DNA from: Desulfovibrio sp. UBA2564
GTDB taxonomy: Bacteria; Desulfobacterota; Desulfovibrionia; Desulfovibrionales; Desulfovibrionaceae
NCBI GenBank assembly: GCA_002340305.1
Contig: DDLU01000254.1
Location: 1-22,825, forward strand
DNA length: 22,825 nucleotides
Direction: 5' to 3'
Within the stretch, counting starts at the first letter, position 1; each line of letters begins with the position of its first letter. Positions 13,695-21,962 of this stretch are shown here, piece by piece. The position numbers were made by a program, and so were the translations under genes. Below the pieces are notes generated by a model. That model was not told where the DNA came from. It did not search any database and was given only the letters and a program-made list of their open reading frames with translations.

Positions 13695-16600
13695 TTATTC
13701 TTCAGGAGATTCCGGCTTTGCTACGCCTTCCGTTCTCTCCTTAATCTTGATTAAGACCACATAGAAGAGCGGTACGAAAAGCACGCCGAGGACTGTCGCT
13801 GCGAGCATACCCGCAAACACGGAAGTACCAAGTGCGTGACGGCTTGCAGAACCGGCCCCCTGCGCAACAACCAACGGCACAACACCGAGGATAAAGGCAA
13901 AAGAAGTCATGAGAATGGGACGAAAACGCAGCTTTGCAGCCTCAACAGCGGCATCCACAAGCGGAACACCCTCCTCATATTTGGCTTTGGCAAATTCTAC
14001 GATAAGAATTGCGTTCTTGGCTGCAAGACCGACCAGCATAATCAGCCCGATCTGGGCATAGACGTTGTTATCCAGCCCCCGCAGGAACTGACCTGCGATT
14101 GCACCGAAGACACCTAGCGGAACAGCGAAAACAATCGCCAGCGGAATAATCCAGCTTTCATACTGTGCGGCGAGAACGAGGAAGACCATCATAACTGCAA
14201 GAGCGAAAATGATGATAATTTCCCCGCCGGATTTCTTTTCCTGATAGGCAATGTTGGTCCAATCAAAACCATACCCCCTTGGCAAAGTATCGCGGGCGAT
14301 CTTTTCCATAATAGCCATGGCCTGACCGGTACTGTATCCGGGTGCGTTAGCTGCAGTTATCTCAATGGCCCTGAACAGGTTGTAACGTCTGATATATTCC
14401 GGGCCGAATATTTTTTTCTGGTTAAGCAGGGTCGAGAGGGGAATCATCTTCCCGGTATTACCGCGCACATGAAACTTCGAAACATCTTCAGGACTGGTCC
14501 TGAACTCCGAATCCGCCTGCGCCATAACTCGGTAAGTCCTGCCGTATTTATTGAAATCGTTAATGTAATATCCGCCGAGGAAAGTCTGCATGGCGGTAAA
14601 AATCTCATTCAGCGGAATACCCAGCTTACGGACCTTGTCACGGTCAACATCTACAAACAGCTGCGGAACGTTGGCGCTGAATGTAGAGAAAATACCAGTC
14701 AGTTCCGGGCGTTTACGCAATTCTGCCATGTAATCATCAGCAGCCTGGGCAAGTTCTTCAACTGTTCCTCCGGAACGGTCCTGCAACTCAAACTGTAAAC
14801 CGCCCGTGGAACCGATACCGTTAATAGGCGGCGGGTTAAAACAGATGATCATGGCTTCCTGAATTCCCATCACCTTCTGCTGTACCTTGCCGAGAATGGC
14901 ATTAACGTGCAACTGCGGGTCAGTACGCTCATCCCAGGGATCAAGGGAGGCAAACAGGGTTGAGGTATAAGAAGAGTACGCGCCGGTAATCAGGTTAAAG
15001 CCACCCAATGCAAAGAAGGTCTTCACGCCGGGTTCATTACGCAGGATATCCTCAACCTTCTTGGCTACTGCGTCAGAGCGCTCAAGGGAAGCACCTTCTG
15101 GCAACTGCACGTTGATCATGAAATACCCCTGATCTTCGTTAGGAACAAATCCTGTCGGTACAGTCTGAAACAGAGAATATGCCCCGAACATCAAGACCCC
15201 GAATATGCCGAGTGCTATGACAGATTTACGAATAATGATCCTGACACTGGAGGTATAGCCGGAAGTAACTTTGCTGAAGTATTTATTGAAGAGCTTGAAG
15301 AACCAGCCCAGCGGACCGCGCATTTCCTGTTGCGGCCGCAACAGCAGAGCAGACATTGCCGGGGAGAAAGTCAGTGCGTTAACCGAAGAAATCGCCACCG
15401 AAACAGCAAGGGTCAGCGCAAACTGCTGATAAAGCTGTCCGGTAATACCGCCCATAAATGCGACAGGCACAAACACGGCAATCAGAACCGCCGTGGTAGC
15501 CACAATAGGCCCGGATACTTCCTGCATCGCCTCCTTTGTGGCTGTCTTGGCATCCATCCCATCTTCATCAATCTTGGCCTGAACGGCCTCAACAACAACG
15601 ATAGCATCGTCAACAACAATACCGATCGCCAGAACCATACCGAAAAGGGTCAAAGTGTTGATGGAGAACCCCAAAACCTGAAAAAAAGCAAATGTACCGA
15701 CAAGGGAAACCGGAACCGCAATCATGGGTACGATGGTCGCCCGCAGGTTCTGCAAAAATATGAAAACCACGATAAAGACTAGGGCCATGGCCTCGTAAAG
15801 AGTCTGCAAAACTTCATCAATGGATGCTGTTACGAACAGGGTGGTATCGTAAGGAATGTCAAATTTCATCCCGGCGGGGAAGCTCTGGGAAAGATCCTTC
15901 ATGGTAGCGCGGACATTCTCCACGATATCAAGGGCGTTTGCACCGGGGAGCTGGTAAACCAGTAGCATTGCAGCATCGAGTTCATCCTGTCTGCCGAAAG
16001 CAGAATACGATCTGGAACCCATTTCAACACGGGCGACATCGCGGATATGAACAGTACTGCCGTCAGGATTGGCTTTAATGATTATACCGCCAAACTCCTC
16101 AGGTTCACTAAGACGGCCTTTTACCCGCACGTTCAGCTGAAACTGCTGCCCGGCGGAGGCCGGGGGCTGACCAACCTGACCTGCCGGAGCCTGAAGGTTC
16201 TGCTCCTGCACTGCGGCAATTACATCATCAGCAGTAATTGCTAAACGGGCCATTTTGTCCGGGTCCAGCCAGATACGCATGCCGTAATCCTGATCACCGA
16301 AAAGGGTGACACTACCAACACCGGGGATACGGGAAATAGCATCAAACAGATTGATCTTCGCGTAGTTATTGAGGAAGAGGGAATCGTATGTTCCTTCCGG
16401 CGAAATCAAACTAATAACGCAGATCATACTGGAAGACTGCTTCTTAACACTTACCCCGGACTTGGTGACTTCAGCAGGAAGCTGGGGGGTAGCAAGGCTG
16501 ACTCTGTTCTGAACATCAACCGTTGCCAATTCAAGGTCACGCCCGAGGTCAAAAGTAACGTTGAGCACCATACGCCCGTCATTGGAACTGATGGAATTCA

Positions 16601-16832
16601 TGTAGAGCATATCCTGTGCACCGTTGACCTGCTCCTCAATAGGGGCCGCAACAGTCTGTTCCACAACATCCGCACTCGCTCCGGTATACTGGGCGGCAAT
16701 CTGCACTGTGGGCGGCGCAATCTCAGGATACTGGGCGATCGGAAGGGTAAAAATACTCAGCAAACCCACCATCGTAATAATGATGGAGATAACGGACGAG
16801 AAAATGGGTCTGTCGATAAAGAAATTGACCAT
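13695..16832 (-). CDS. RND multidrug efflux transporter, AcrB/MexB (HAE1) type
   Basis: 1045 aa, the usual length for AcrB-type inner-membrane pumps. The start MVNFFIDRPIF matches the family N-terminus. It is preferred over a TTG 15 bases upstream because AGGA lies about 8 nt before the ATG at 16832. The proton-relay aspartates D408-D409 in GIVVDDAIVVVE align with AcrB D407/D408, and the relay lysine lies in GLAAKNAILIVE near residue 940. Two large periplasmic loops separate transmembrane helices 1/2 and 7/8. It would exchange protons for export of drugs or other hydrophobic compounds. It follows the adaptor gene by 67 bp. No TolC/OprM-type channel gene is present here, so the channel must be encoded elsewhere. 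Confidence 0.95.
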   Translation of the reverse strand: MVNFFIDRPIFSSVISIIITMVGLLSIFTLPIAQYPEIAPPTVQIAAQYTGASADVVEQTVAAPIEEQVNGAQDMLYMNSISSNDGRMVLNVTFDLGRDLELATVDVQNRVSLATPQLPAEVTKSGVSVKKQSSSMICVISLISPEGTYDSLFLNNYAKINLFDAISRIPGVGSVTLFGDQDYGMRIWLDPDKMARLAITADDVIAAVQEQNLQAPAGQVGQPPASAGQQFQLNVRVKGRLSEPEEFGGIIIKANPDGSTVHIRDVARVEMGSRSYSAFGRQDELDAAMLLVYQLPGANALDIVENVRATMKDLSQSFPAGMKFDIPYDTTLFVTASIDEVLQTLYEAMALVFIVVFIFLQNLRATIVPMIAVPVSLVGTFAFFQVLGFSINTLTLFGMVLAIGIVVDDAIVVVEAVQAKIDEDGMDAKTATKEAMQEVSGPIVATTAVLIAVFVPVAFMGGITGQLYQQFALTLAVSVAISSVNALTFSPAMSALLLRPQQEMRGPLGWFFKLFNKYFSKVTSGYTSSVRIIIRKSVIALGIFGVLMFGAYSLFQTVPTGFVPNEDQGYFMINVQLPEGASLERSDAVAKKVEDILRNEPGVKTFFALGGFNLITGAYSSYTSTLFASLDPWDERTDPQLHVNAILGKVQQKVMGIQEAMIICFNPPPINGIGSTGGLQFELQDRSGGTVEELAQAADDYMAELRKRPELTGIFSTFSANVPQLFVDVDRDKVRKLGIPLNEIFTAMQTFLGGYYINDFNKYGRTYRVMAQADSEFRTSPEDVSKFHVRGNTGKMIPLSTLLNQKKIFGPEYIRRYNLFRAIEITAANAPGYSTGQAMAIMEKIARDTLPRGYGFDWTNIAYQEKKSGGEIIIIFALAVMMVFLVLAAQYESWIIPLAIVFAVPLGVFGAIAGQFLRGLDNNVYAQIGLIMLVGLAAKNAILIVEFAKAKYEEGVPLVDAAVEAAKLRFRPILMTSFAFILGVVPLVVAQGAGSASRHALGTSVFAGMLAATVLGVLFVPLFYVVLIKIKERTEGVAKPESPEE

Positions 16833-16845
16833 GGCTTCTTCCTGC

Positions 16846-16878
16846 AAAAAAATTATCTCCCCGCTTATGCAGGGAGAT
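16846..16878 (-). terminator. Hairpin with T7 between the adaptor and pump genes
   Basis: On the minus strand ATCTCCC (16878-16872) pairs with GGGAGAT (16861-16855) over a 10-nt loop. AA and a run of seven T follow (16852-16846), immediately before the acrB-type gene's ribosome site. It looks like a partial intercistronic terminator that could lower pump expression relative to the adaptor. Confidence 0.5.
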
Positions 16879-16899
16879 TTTCTATATTGAATAAGATTA

Positions 16900-18072
16900 C
16901 TATTTATCCATTTTGGAACTTTCGTCAGATATCTCAGCCTTAACCGGAGTGCCGGGACGGATCTTGTTCACGCCGTCAGCAATAATCAGGGTACCGGACT
17001 CAATTCCGCTTTTAATTACAGTGTTGCGGTCATTGGTATATTCTACTTTTACAGGCCTTTCTACCACGGTACCGTTGGAAACAGTCAAAAGAGATTTACG
17101 CCCCTGAACATCAAGCAAAGCTCTGGTAGGAACAACCAATGCATTGGGATAATTCTTCAAACGGGCCACGACCTTGGCATACTGCCCATCACGCAGAATC
17201 TGCTCCGGGTTCGGGAATTCAGCTCTGATGCCGAGAGTTCCTGTGGAGGAATCTACAGCACGGTCAGCCATATTGAAGGTTCCGTTGTACTCATAGTAAC
17301 CACCGTCTGCCAGAATGATCCGCAAATTAGAAGCCCCTTCAGGTTTTCCTACTTTCTTCTTTGCTTCCATTTCACGCATAGCCACAAGATATTCTTTTTC
17401 GGGAATACTGAAGTTAACGTATACCGGGTCCATGGCGGAAACGGTCACCAGTACGGTTGATTCTGCTGCAACCAGAGTTCCCGGCTCAACCTGGGTACGA
17501 CCGATAATGCCGTTCATAGGCGACACAATCTGAGTGAAACCAAGGTCAAGTTTTGCCTGCTCCACTTGGGCCTCAGCATTGGTTACGTTGGCTTCAAGAA
17601 CCTGCTTATCAGTAATTTTGGAATCAAATTCCTCACGGCTGACCGCCCCCTGATCAAACAGGGCTTTAAATCGCTTGTAGTCCTTGCTGGCCTTGGCAAG
17701 ACTTGCCTTGGTGCTTGCCAGTTCCGCCTCAGCTTTAATGAGAGCTTCCCTATAGGGACGGGGGTCAATAACGAAAAGAAGCTGACCTTCTTTCACATTC
17801 TGCCCTTCATTGAAGGTACGTTCTTTAATATGTCCCTGAACGCGGGCTTTAATCTCAACAGTCTTTAAAGCTTCAATCTGGGCAACATACTCACCCATAA
17901 CCGGAAATTCATGTTCTGTGACTTTAATTACCTTGACAGGCATAGCCTGCACGGCCTGCTGCTCTTTTTCATCACTGAAACATCCGCCAAGAAAAACTGT
18001 AATAGACAACAAAACAACAAGAAAAACCGCTGGGACCTTCCTCGTGGCATCCGCATTCACTAATAACTTCAC
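16900..18072 (-). CDS. RND efflux periplasmic adaptor (AcrA/MexA-type lipoprotein)
   Basis: 390 aa from a GTG start at 18072, with AGGGGG about six bases upstream; a longer frame to 18141 lacks a ribosome site. Residues 12-30 are a lipoprotein signal ending VFLGG, with C31 as the lipidation site. Then come the lipoyl-like half (RVQGHIKERTFNEGQNVKEGQ), a long alpha-hairpin rich in A/E/K (about residues 95-175) that contacts the outer-membrane channel, the second lipoyl half (SPMNGIIG) and beta-barrel/membrane-proximal domains. It is the first gene of the pump operon, and its leader carries an AAAGGG-atca-CCCTTT hairpin (18100-18115). Confidence 0.93.
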   Translation of the reverse strand: MKLLVNADATRKVPAVFLVVLLSITVFLGGCFSDEKEQQAVQAMPVKVIKVTEHEFPVMGEYVAQIEALKTVEIKARVQGHIKERTFNEGQNVKEGQLLFVIDPRPYREALIKAEAELASTKASLAKASKDYKRFKALFDQGAVSREEFDSKITDKQVLEANVTNAEAQVEQAKLDLGFTQIVSPMNGIIGRTQVEPGTLVAAESTVLVTVSAMDPVYVNFSIPEKEYLVAMREMEAKKKVGKPEGASNLRIILADGGYYEYNGTFNMADRAVDSSTGTLGIRAEFPNPEQILRDGQYAKVVARLKNYPNALVVPTRALLDVQGRKSLLTVSNGTVVERPVKVEYTNDRNTVIKSGIESGTLIIADGVNKIRPGTPVKAEISDESSKMDK

Positions 18073-18099
18073 AAATTCCCCCTGAGTATTATTTCGACA

Positions 18100-18147
18100 A
18101 AAGGGATCACCCTTTGAAACAGCAACCCGTTCCCAATCCAATTTATA
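18100..18147 (-). promoter_or_regulatory. Promoter and possible operator of the RND pump operon
   Basis: A -10-like TATAAA on the minus strand (18147-18142) predicts a start near 18135; the -35 is not clear. A perfect dyad AAAGGG-atca-CCCTTT (18100-18115) lies in the leader before the GTG start and could be an operator or RNA hairpin. Confidence 0.35.
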
Positions 18148-18217
18148 TGAAAAGTAATGAAAGACTAACCGATTACCATTTCAAAAAAAAGAAATAATTA
18201 TGTTCCGCTGCAAAAAA

Positions 18218-18520
18218 CTAATGATGCAGCCTATCTCTGATACGCTCAATGGCTTGAGGAATCTCCACAGCAGCCAGCTTCTTTAGCTTTTCATAATCCG
18301 CCTTGAACTCCGCGCTGGGGTAAGTCCTGTCTGCAATACTCGAAGAATACAAACTCGGAATAGTATTTAAAACCACGCATGCGATATCAAACAAACACTT
18401 ATCACATTGGCAAAACTCAATTTCCGCCCTATCGATAAGAGCCTGTAATTCTTCATGCACAGCCGCTTCAGCGAGATTCACAATTTCACCGGTCTTAAAA
18501 AATTCCTCCTTAGACAGCAT
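18218..18520 (-). CDS. ComFB-family protein
   Basis: 100 aa from ATG at 18520, preceded by AAGGGGGAG; an upstream in-frame ATG at 18544 has no ribosome site. Residues 11-35 form an acidic helix (NLAEAAVHEELQ). They are followed by the family signature CQCDKCLFDIACVVLNTIPSLY (37-58), with C37/C39/C42 as a likely metal or structural cluster, and a C-terminal helical tail. The family is named after B. subtilis ComFB. Cyanobacterial homologues have been reported as cyclic-dinucleotide receptors, which fits the adjacent GGDEF regulator upstream on the same strand. A terminator separates them, and a TATAAT -10 on the minus strand (18566-18561) indicates independent transcription. Confidence 0.8.
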   Translation of the reverse strand: MLSKEEFFKTGEIVNLAEAAVHEELQALIDRAEIEFCQCDKCLFDIACVVLNTIPSLYSSSIADRTYPSAEFKADYEKLKKLAAVEIPQAIERIRDRLHH

Positions 18521-18560
18521 GATCTCCCCCTTGGTTTTAGCCATAATAGCGTTAGTACTT

Positions 18561-18566
18561 ATTATA
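18561..18566 (-). promoter_or_regulatory. -10 element of the ComFB-family gene
   Basis: Consensus TATAAT on the minus strand, about 40 nt upstream of the start codon. Possible -35 elements upstream (CCGTTG at 17 bp) are poor, so an activator may be needed. Confidence 0.4.
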
Positions 18567-18620
18567 TAAAGTATAGCGCACTACAACGGCTATTTAAAGT
18601 CAATTTTAAAATCGACACAT

Positions 18621-18654
18621 AAAAAAATCCGTCACGCTAATGCATGCCGGATTT
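18621..18654 (-). terminator. Terminator of the REC-REC-GGDEF gene
   Basis: AAATCCG (minus 18654-18648) pairs with CGGATTT (18631-18625), with further partial pairing inside the loop, and the T-run continues to 18621. It begins about 24 bases past the stop codon, separating this gene from the ComFB gene. Confidence 0.75.
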
Positions 18655-18677
18655 ACAAGTACGAAAATTCGAAACGA

Positions 18678-19916
18678 CTACCAATCACAAAGGACTTTAT
18701 TACGTCCCGACCGTTTAACTTCATAAAGTTTCTCATCAGCGCGGCTGACCATAGCAGTAAGAGAACTATCCATATTTGCCGTAGCACCGATTGAAACAGT
18801 GAAATTTATAATCTGGTCCTTAAATTTAACTGAAAAACCTTCGGTTAGGGCTCTAAAATCTTCCAGAAAACCAACCAACTCGTCAGCCTCCACTTCGTCA
18901 AGCAAAATTGCGAACTCTTCACCACCAAAACGACAGACAACCCCACCTTCACCAACATAACCGACCAGCAACTCGGAAAACTTCTTCAGGACCTCGTCTC
19001 CGGCATCGTGCCCGTAGTTATCATTAATTTTCTTGAAGTGATCAATATCAAGCATGCCCACAGAGAACTCAGGACCACCAAGCTGGGACTGCTCATAAAG
19101 CGGCACCCCGTATTCAAAAAAATATCTCCGATTCCAGACTCCGGTCAGGAAATCCTTATTAGCCCGGTTACGGGAATCTTCAAGCAGCTCAAGAATCTCA
19201 AGGTTGGAGTTTACACGACAAAGAATCTCCTCCACCGAAGCTTTTTTCTGGATGTAGTCATTAGCACCCTGCTTCAAAAAAAGCGGAGCAGTGCGCGATT
19301 TGGTATCTGAGGAAAGAACAATGATGCCCAGTTCATCCATGGATTTAATGGAACGCAACTGCGCAGTCAGCCGCAATCCGTCCATCTCCGGCATAGCATA
19401 ATCAGTCAGGACCAATTTGATATCGTTATTCTGGTAAAAAACTTTACAAGCTTCATGTCCGTCTGCCGCCCGTAAAACAGTGAGCCCCTGCCGTATGAGA
19501 ATCTGGGAAATCCAATCACGTACGGCGGAAGAATCATCAACAATCAAAACCTTAAGGCCCCGGTTTCTATACACCCGGTTCACAATGCGGGCTATATAAT
19601 CTGTCTGGTCAGACTTCTTGAGCACATAATCTACAATATTCTTTTTCGAAAGAGTATCCAGTACATGATCATCGAGCGATGCCGTAACGGCAATTGCCGG
19701 AATCCTGTGGTCAAGCAGCAGATTAATGCCCATGCCGTACTCAACTCCGTCCAGAACCATACTGCTCAACCCGACAAAATAGTCATTGGCTGCAATAAGC
19801 TTCTGCGCTTTTTCATAAGTACTGGCATGATCACAAACAAACCCGGCCTTGTTCAAATTCGCTTGAATAAACATGGCTGTGGACCTGCTTGGCTCTAGAA
19901 CAAGAACTCTACTCAC
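18678..19916 (-). CDS. PleD-like response regulator, REC-REC-GGDEF diguanylate cyclase
   Basis: 412 aa from a GTG start at 19916 with GGGGAAG just upstream. Residues 1-117 form a receiver fold in which serine occupies the phosphoacceptor position (GLSSMVLDG, 49-57), so it is probably inactive. Residues 121-240 form a canonical receiver: acidic D127/D128, D172 in LTDYAMPEMDG and K224/K225. Residues 252-412 form the diguanylate cyclase domain with DxLTGxxNRR at its start, DIDHFKKIND (290-299) and the active-site GGEEF (331-335). The allosteric inhibition site RxxD is absent, replaced by GEGG at 322-325. Phosphorylation of D172 should promote dimerisation and c-di-GMP synthesis without product inhibition. 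The partner kinase is not adjacent. Confidence 0.92.
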   Translation of the reverse strand: MSRVLVLEPSRSTAMFIQANLNKAGFVCDHASTYEKAQKLIAANDYFVGLSSMVLDGVEYGMGINLLLDHRIPAIAVTASLDDHVLDTLSKKNIVDYVLKKSDQTDYIARIVNRVYRNRGLKVLIVDDSSAVRDWISQILIRQGLTVLRAADGHEACKVFYQNNDIKLVLTDYAMPEMDGLRLTAQLRSIKSMDELGIIVLSSDTKSRTAPLFLKQGANDYIQKKASVEEILCRVNSNLEILELLEDSRNRANKDFLTGVWNRRYFFEYGVPLYEQSQLGGPEFSVGMLDIDHFKKINDNYGHDAGDEVLKKFSELLVGYVGEGGVVCRFGGEEFAILLDEVEADELVGFLEDFRALTEGFSVKFKDQIINFTVSIGATANMDSSLTAMVSRADEKLYEVKRSGRNKVLCDW

Positions 19917-20026
19917 TCACTTCCCCGAATATTGTTGTATAAATAAAATGGTTAAGCTTTTGCCTAAACTCATATTTAACACAGCTTTTCCCCGAATCCA
20001 TTATTAATTGGCTAAATCAACTTATT

Positions 20027-20164
20027 TTATTCCCGGACACAAGTATCACAGCCGCAAACAACATACTTCGGATTCGCACGCAGCTGCCCAAAAAGCATCT
20101 TGATCTTCTTGCGCAATTCTTCCAGCATTTCCCGGTAAACGTACAACCATAAAGCCAGTTTCAT
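20027..20164 (-). CDS. Possible 45-residue Cys-rich small protein
   Basis: ATG at 20164 to TAA at 20027, opposite to the stated plus strand. The peptide begins MKLALWLYVYREMLEELRKK, an amphipathic helix rich in E, R and K, and ends with a compact CGCDTC motif at residues 37-42, near the C-terminus. This ordered composition looks protein-like. Against it, there is no clear ribosome site, an in-frame TGA lies five codons before the ATG, and the strong permease terminator is about 50 bp upstream, so it needs its own promoter. It could be a genuine metal- or thiol-active small protein or the remnant of a longer gene. Confidence 0.35.
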   Translation of the reverse strand: MKLALWLYVYREMLEELRKKIKMLFGQLRANPKYVVCGCDTCVRE

Positions 20165-20211
20165 ATTCGTCAGTATTCACAATACCACAACTCCAGCCGG
20201 AGCAAAAAGCT

Positions 20212-20250
20212 AAAAAAACAACCGCATCATCCATAAGGACAATGCGGTTG
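20212..20250 (-). terminator. Terminator of the permease gene
   Basis: Perfect 9-bp stem CAACCGCAT (20219-20227) / ATGCGGTTG (20242-20250) with a 14-nt loop. On the minus strand the stem is followed directly by seven T (20218-20212). It starts about 25 bases past the permease stop codon. Confidence 0.9.
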
Positions 20251-20274
20251 CAATAATCAAACTTAACCTGAAAA

Positions 20275-21411
20275 TTAAATAATAATGTTGAACAGGTACC
20301 CCACTATGAGAATTCCACAAGCCACGACTCCGACAAACACAGCGATGAGCCTGGGCTTAAGCACCTTGCGCAGAATGACCATTTCCGGGAAGGAAAGAGC
20401 GATAACACTCATCATGAAAGCAAGCACTGTTCCGAGAGCAGCACCTTTGCCCAGCAGCGCATCAACGATGGGGATAACCCCGGCAGCATTGATGTACATG
20501 GGGATACCCAGCAGGATAGAAGCAGGAACCGCCCACCATACGCCCTTACCCATAATGGAAACCATCATATCCTCGGGAACATAACCGTGGATGGTTGCTC
20601 CGGCACCGATACCGAGCACAACATACATCCATACCTTACCCACAATATCTTTCACAGAATCGATACCGAAAACAACACGGTCTTCCATACTCATACCGTT
20701 CTGGGGACCATTGTTCTGGGCATTAGCCAGCTTAACCCAGCCTTCAACATGCTTTTCCATACCCAACCGGCCAATAACCCAGCCGGCAACGATAGCAATT
20801 GAGATACCGGTAATAAAGTACAATGCAGCAATTTTCCAACCCATGAGACCATAAAGCAGAACCAGTGCCACTTCGTTAACCATTGGGGCAGAAATCAGAA
20901 AAGAAAAAGTTACACCAAGGGGGACTTCGCCTGCAACGAAGCCAATGAACAGCGGTACTGCGGAACAGGAACAGAACGGAGTCACAACACCAAGCAATGC
21001 GGCAAGCACGTTACCATAAGACTCCCGTTTCCCGGCCAACACCTTGCGGGTCCATTCTACCGTTACGTAGGAGCGGACAATACCGATACCGAACACGACC
21101 AAAACCAACAGCATCAGAACCTTGGGGGTATCATAGATGAAGAACTGCACAGCCTCGCCAAGATGACTTCCCGGAACAAGACCGAACAAATCAAATGCGG
21201 CATATTTGGAGAAAGGCAGAAGCTGCGAATATATAGCGTACCAGAGCAAAAATCCGCCACCCATTACCGCCCAGAGGGCATTACCGGTTATGGGTAACGC
21301 AGGCTCATTCTGTACTTCCACAGCTGCTTCAGGTTCAGGATTAAGGCCTATCGGCTCAAGGCCTTTGGGTTTTGCTGAACACGCGCAGGGTTTAGTATTC
21401 AATTCTTCCAT
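20275..21411 (-). CDS. ArsP-type (DUF318) permease, probable metal/metalloid efflux
   Basis: 378 aa from ATG at 21411 with AGGAG 8 nt upstream; a longer frame to 21489 covers the promoter and arsR terminator and is rejected. The N-terminal cytoplasmic tail carries a Cys pair, CAC (9-11), then eight or so hydrophobic segments. The family signature TPFCSCSAVPLF lies in the first half, with a mirrored MYINAAGVIPIV segment in the second half. Members of this permease family (PF03773) export organoarsenicals or are linked to copper/zinc or other metal resistance. ArsR-family control here supports a thiophilic metal or arsenical substrate, which is not identified. It has its own promoter and terminator. 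Confidence 0.85.
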   Translation of the reverse strand: MEELNTKPCACSAKPKGLEPIGLNPEPEAAVEVQNEPALPITGNALWAVMGGGFLLWYAIYSQLLPFSKYAAFDLFGLVPGSHLGEAVQFFIYDTPKVLMLLVLVVFGIGIVRSYVTVEWTRKVLAGKRESYGNVLAALLGVVTPFCSCSAVPLFIGFVAGEVPLGVTFSFLISAPMVNEVALVLLYGLMGWKIAALYFITGISIAIVAGWVIGRLGMEKHVEGWVKLANAQNNGPQNGMSMEDRVVFGIDSVKDIVGKVWMYVVLGIGAGATIHGYVPEDMMVSIMGKGVWWAVPASILLGIPMYINAAGVIPIVDALLGKGAALGTVLAFMMSVIALSFPEMVILRKVLKPRLIAVFVGVVACGILIVGYLFNIII

Positions 21412-21427
21412 TATGCTATCTCCTATG

Positions 21428-21457
21428 TTTATATTTTGCCAAATACGAAAATGTCTA
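21428..21457 (-). promoter_or_regulatory. Permease promoter with ArsR-type operator
   Basis: Minus strand: -35 TAGACA (21457-21452), 18-bp spacer, -10 TATAAA (21433-21428). TTTGGCAAAATATAAA (21443-21428, minus) covers the -10 and is identical to a 16-bp motif at the arsR promoter in the opposite orientation. A bound repressor would cover the -10. Confidence 0.65.
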
Positions 21458-21460
21458 GTT

Positions 21461-21495
21461 AAAAAAGAACAGTTGCAACAAAACTGCAACTGTTC
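21461..21495 (-). terminator. arsR terminator, between arsR and the permease
   Basis: 11-bp stem GAACAGTTGCA (21467-21477) / TGCAACTGTTC (21485-21495) with a 7-nt loop and six T on the minus strand (21466-21461). It begins just after the arsR stop codon and separates the two genes transcriptionally. Confidence 0.9.
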
Positions 21496-21500
21496 ACTGC

Positions 21501-21830
21501 TTACAATTTTTTAATGGAACTTGAAGCGTAGGCCCTTGCCTGCTCTTCGAATTTCTTGGCAAAAAAGTTCTCAAGACAATTTAGAAATCCCGGAACACAA
21601 TCCATATGCAGACTGTAATAAACATTGGTTCCACGCTTGTTGTCTTTAAGCACGCCTGCATCTTTCAGCAGGGACAGATGCTTGGACACGGTGGAAATGT
21701 CCCGTCCCACAATGGGAACGATATCACAGACACAAAGTTCTCCGTCACACAGGGCCTCCACAATGGCCAGCCTGCTGGGATGTCCCAGTGCCTTGAACAC
21801 TTTTGATTTTGTCTCGATATTCGCTGTCAT
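21501..21830 (-). CDS. ArsR/SmtB-family metal-responsive repressor
   Basis: 109 aa from ATG at 21830 with GGAGAA six bases upstream; a GTG six bases earlier overlaps this ribosome spacing and is rejected. The winged helix-turn-helix follows the family pattern: KALGHPSRLAIVEAL (about 12-26), ELCVCDI (31-37), DISTVSKHLSLLKDAGVL (44-61) as recognition region, and the wing RGTNVYYSL. ELCVCD is the ArsR-type metal-binding motif in helix alpha-3, indicating As(III)/Sb(III) or a similar thiophilic ligand. Additional C78 and C85 in the C-terminal region could contribute. It likely represses itself and the permease through the shared 16-bp operator motif. Confidence 0.93.
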   Translation of the reverse strand: MTANIETKSKVFKALGHPSRLAIVEALCDGELCVCDIVPIVGRDISTVSKHLSLLKDAGVLKDNKRGTNVYYSLHMDCVPGFLNCLENFFAKKFEEQARAYASSSIKKL

Positions 21831-21853
21831 GATCACTTCTCCAAACTTTCCTG

Positions 21854-21889
21854 TTTGGCAAAATATAAAAACCAGTCCAGAACTGTCAA
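21854..21889 (-). promoter_or_regulatory. arsR promoter and operator
   Basis: Minus strand: perfect -35 TTGACA (21889-21884), 16-bp spacer, -10 TATATT (21867-21862). The 16-bp motif TTTGGCAAAATATAAA (plus 21854-21869) overlaps the -10. Its inverted copy lies at the permease promoter. Confidence 0.7.
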
Positions 21890-21962
21890 GCTTCCGCTGT
21901 TAAGAAATTGGGTAAAATGACAATTCAAAGATATAAACATCTAATATCACACGTAAAGAAGA

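Larger units (their letters stand above)
19917..20274. other. Region between the permease and GGDEF genes
   Basis: Contains the permease terminator (20212-20250), the possible small ORF at 20164-20027 (minus) and the upstream region of the GGDEF gene, where TTCCCCGAAT occurs twice (19921-19930 and 19988-19997). A T/A-rich stretch around 19935-19950 may hold that gene's promoter, but no clear -35 is visible. Confidence 0.5.

Noticed and set aside
20046..20234. 62-codon minus-strand open frame
   Set aside because: Its start lies inside the permease terminator hairpin; the 45-codon frame on the same strand is more protein-like.
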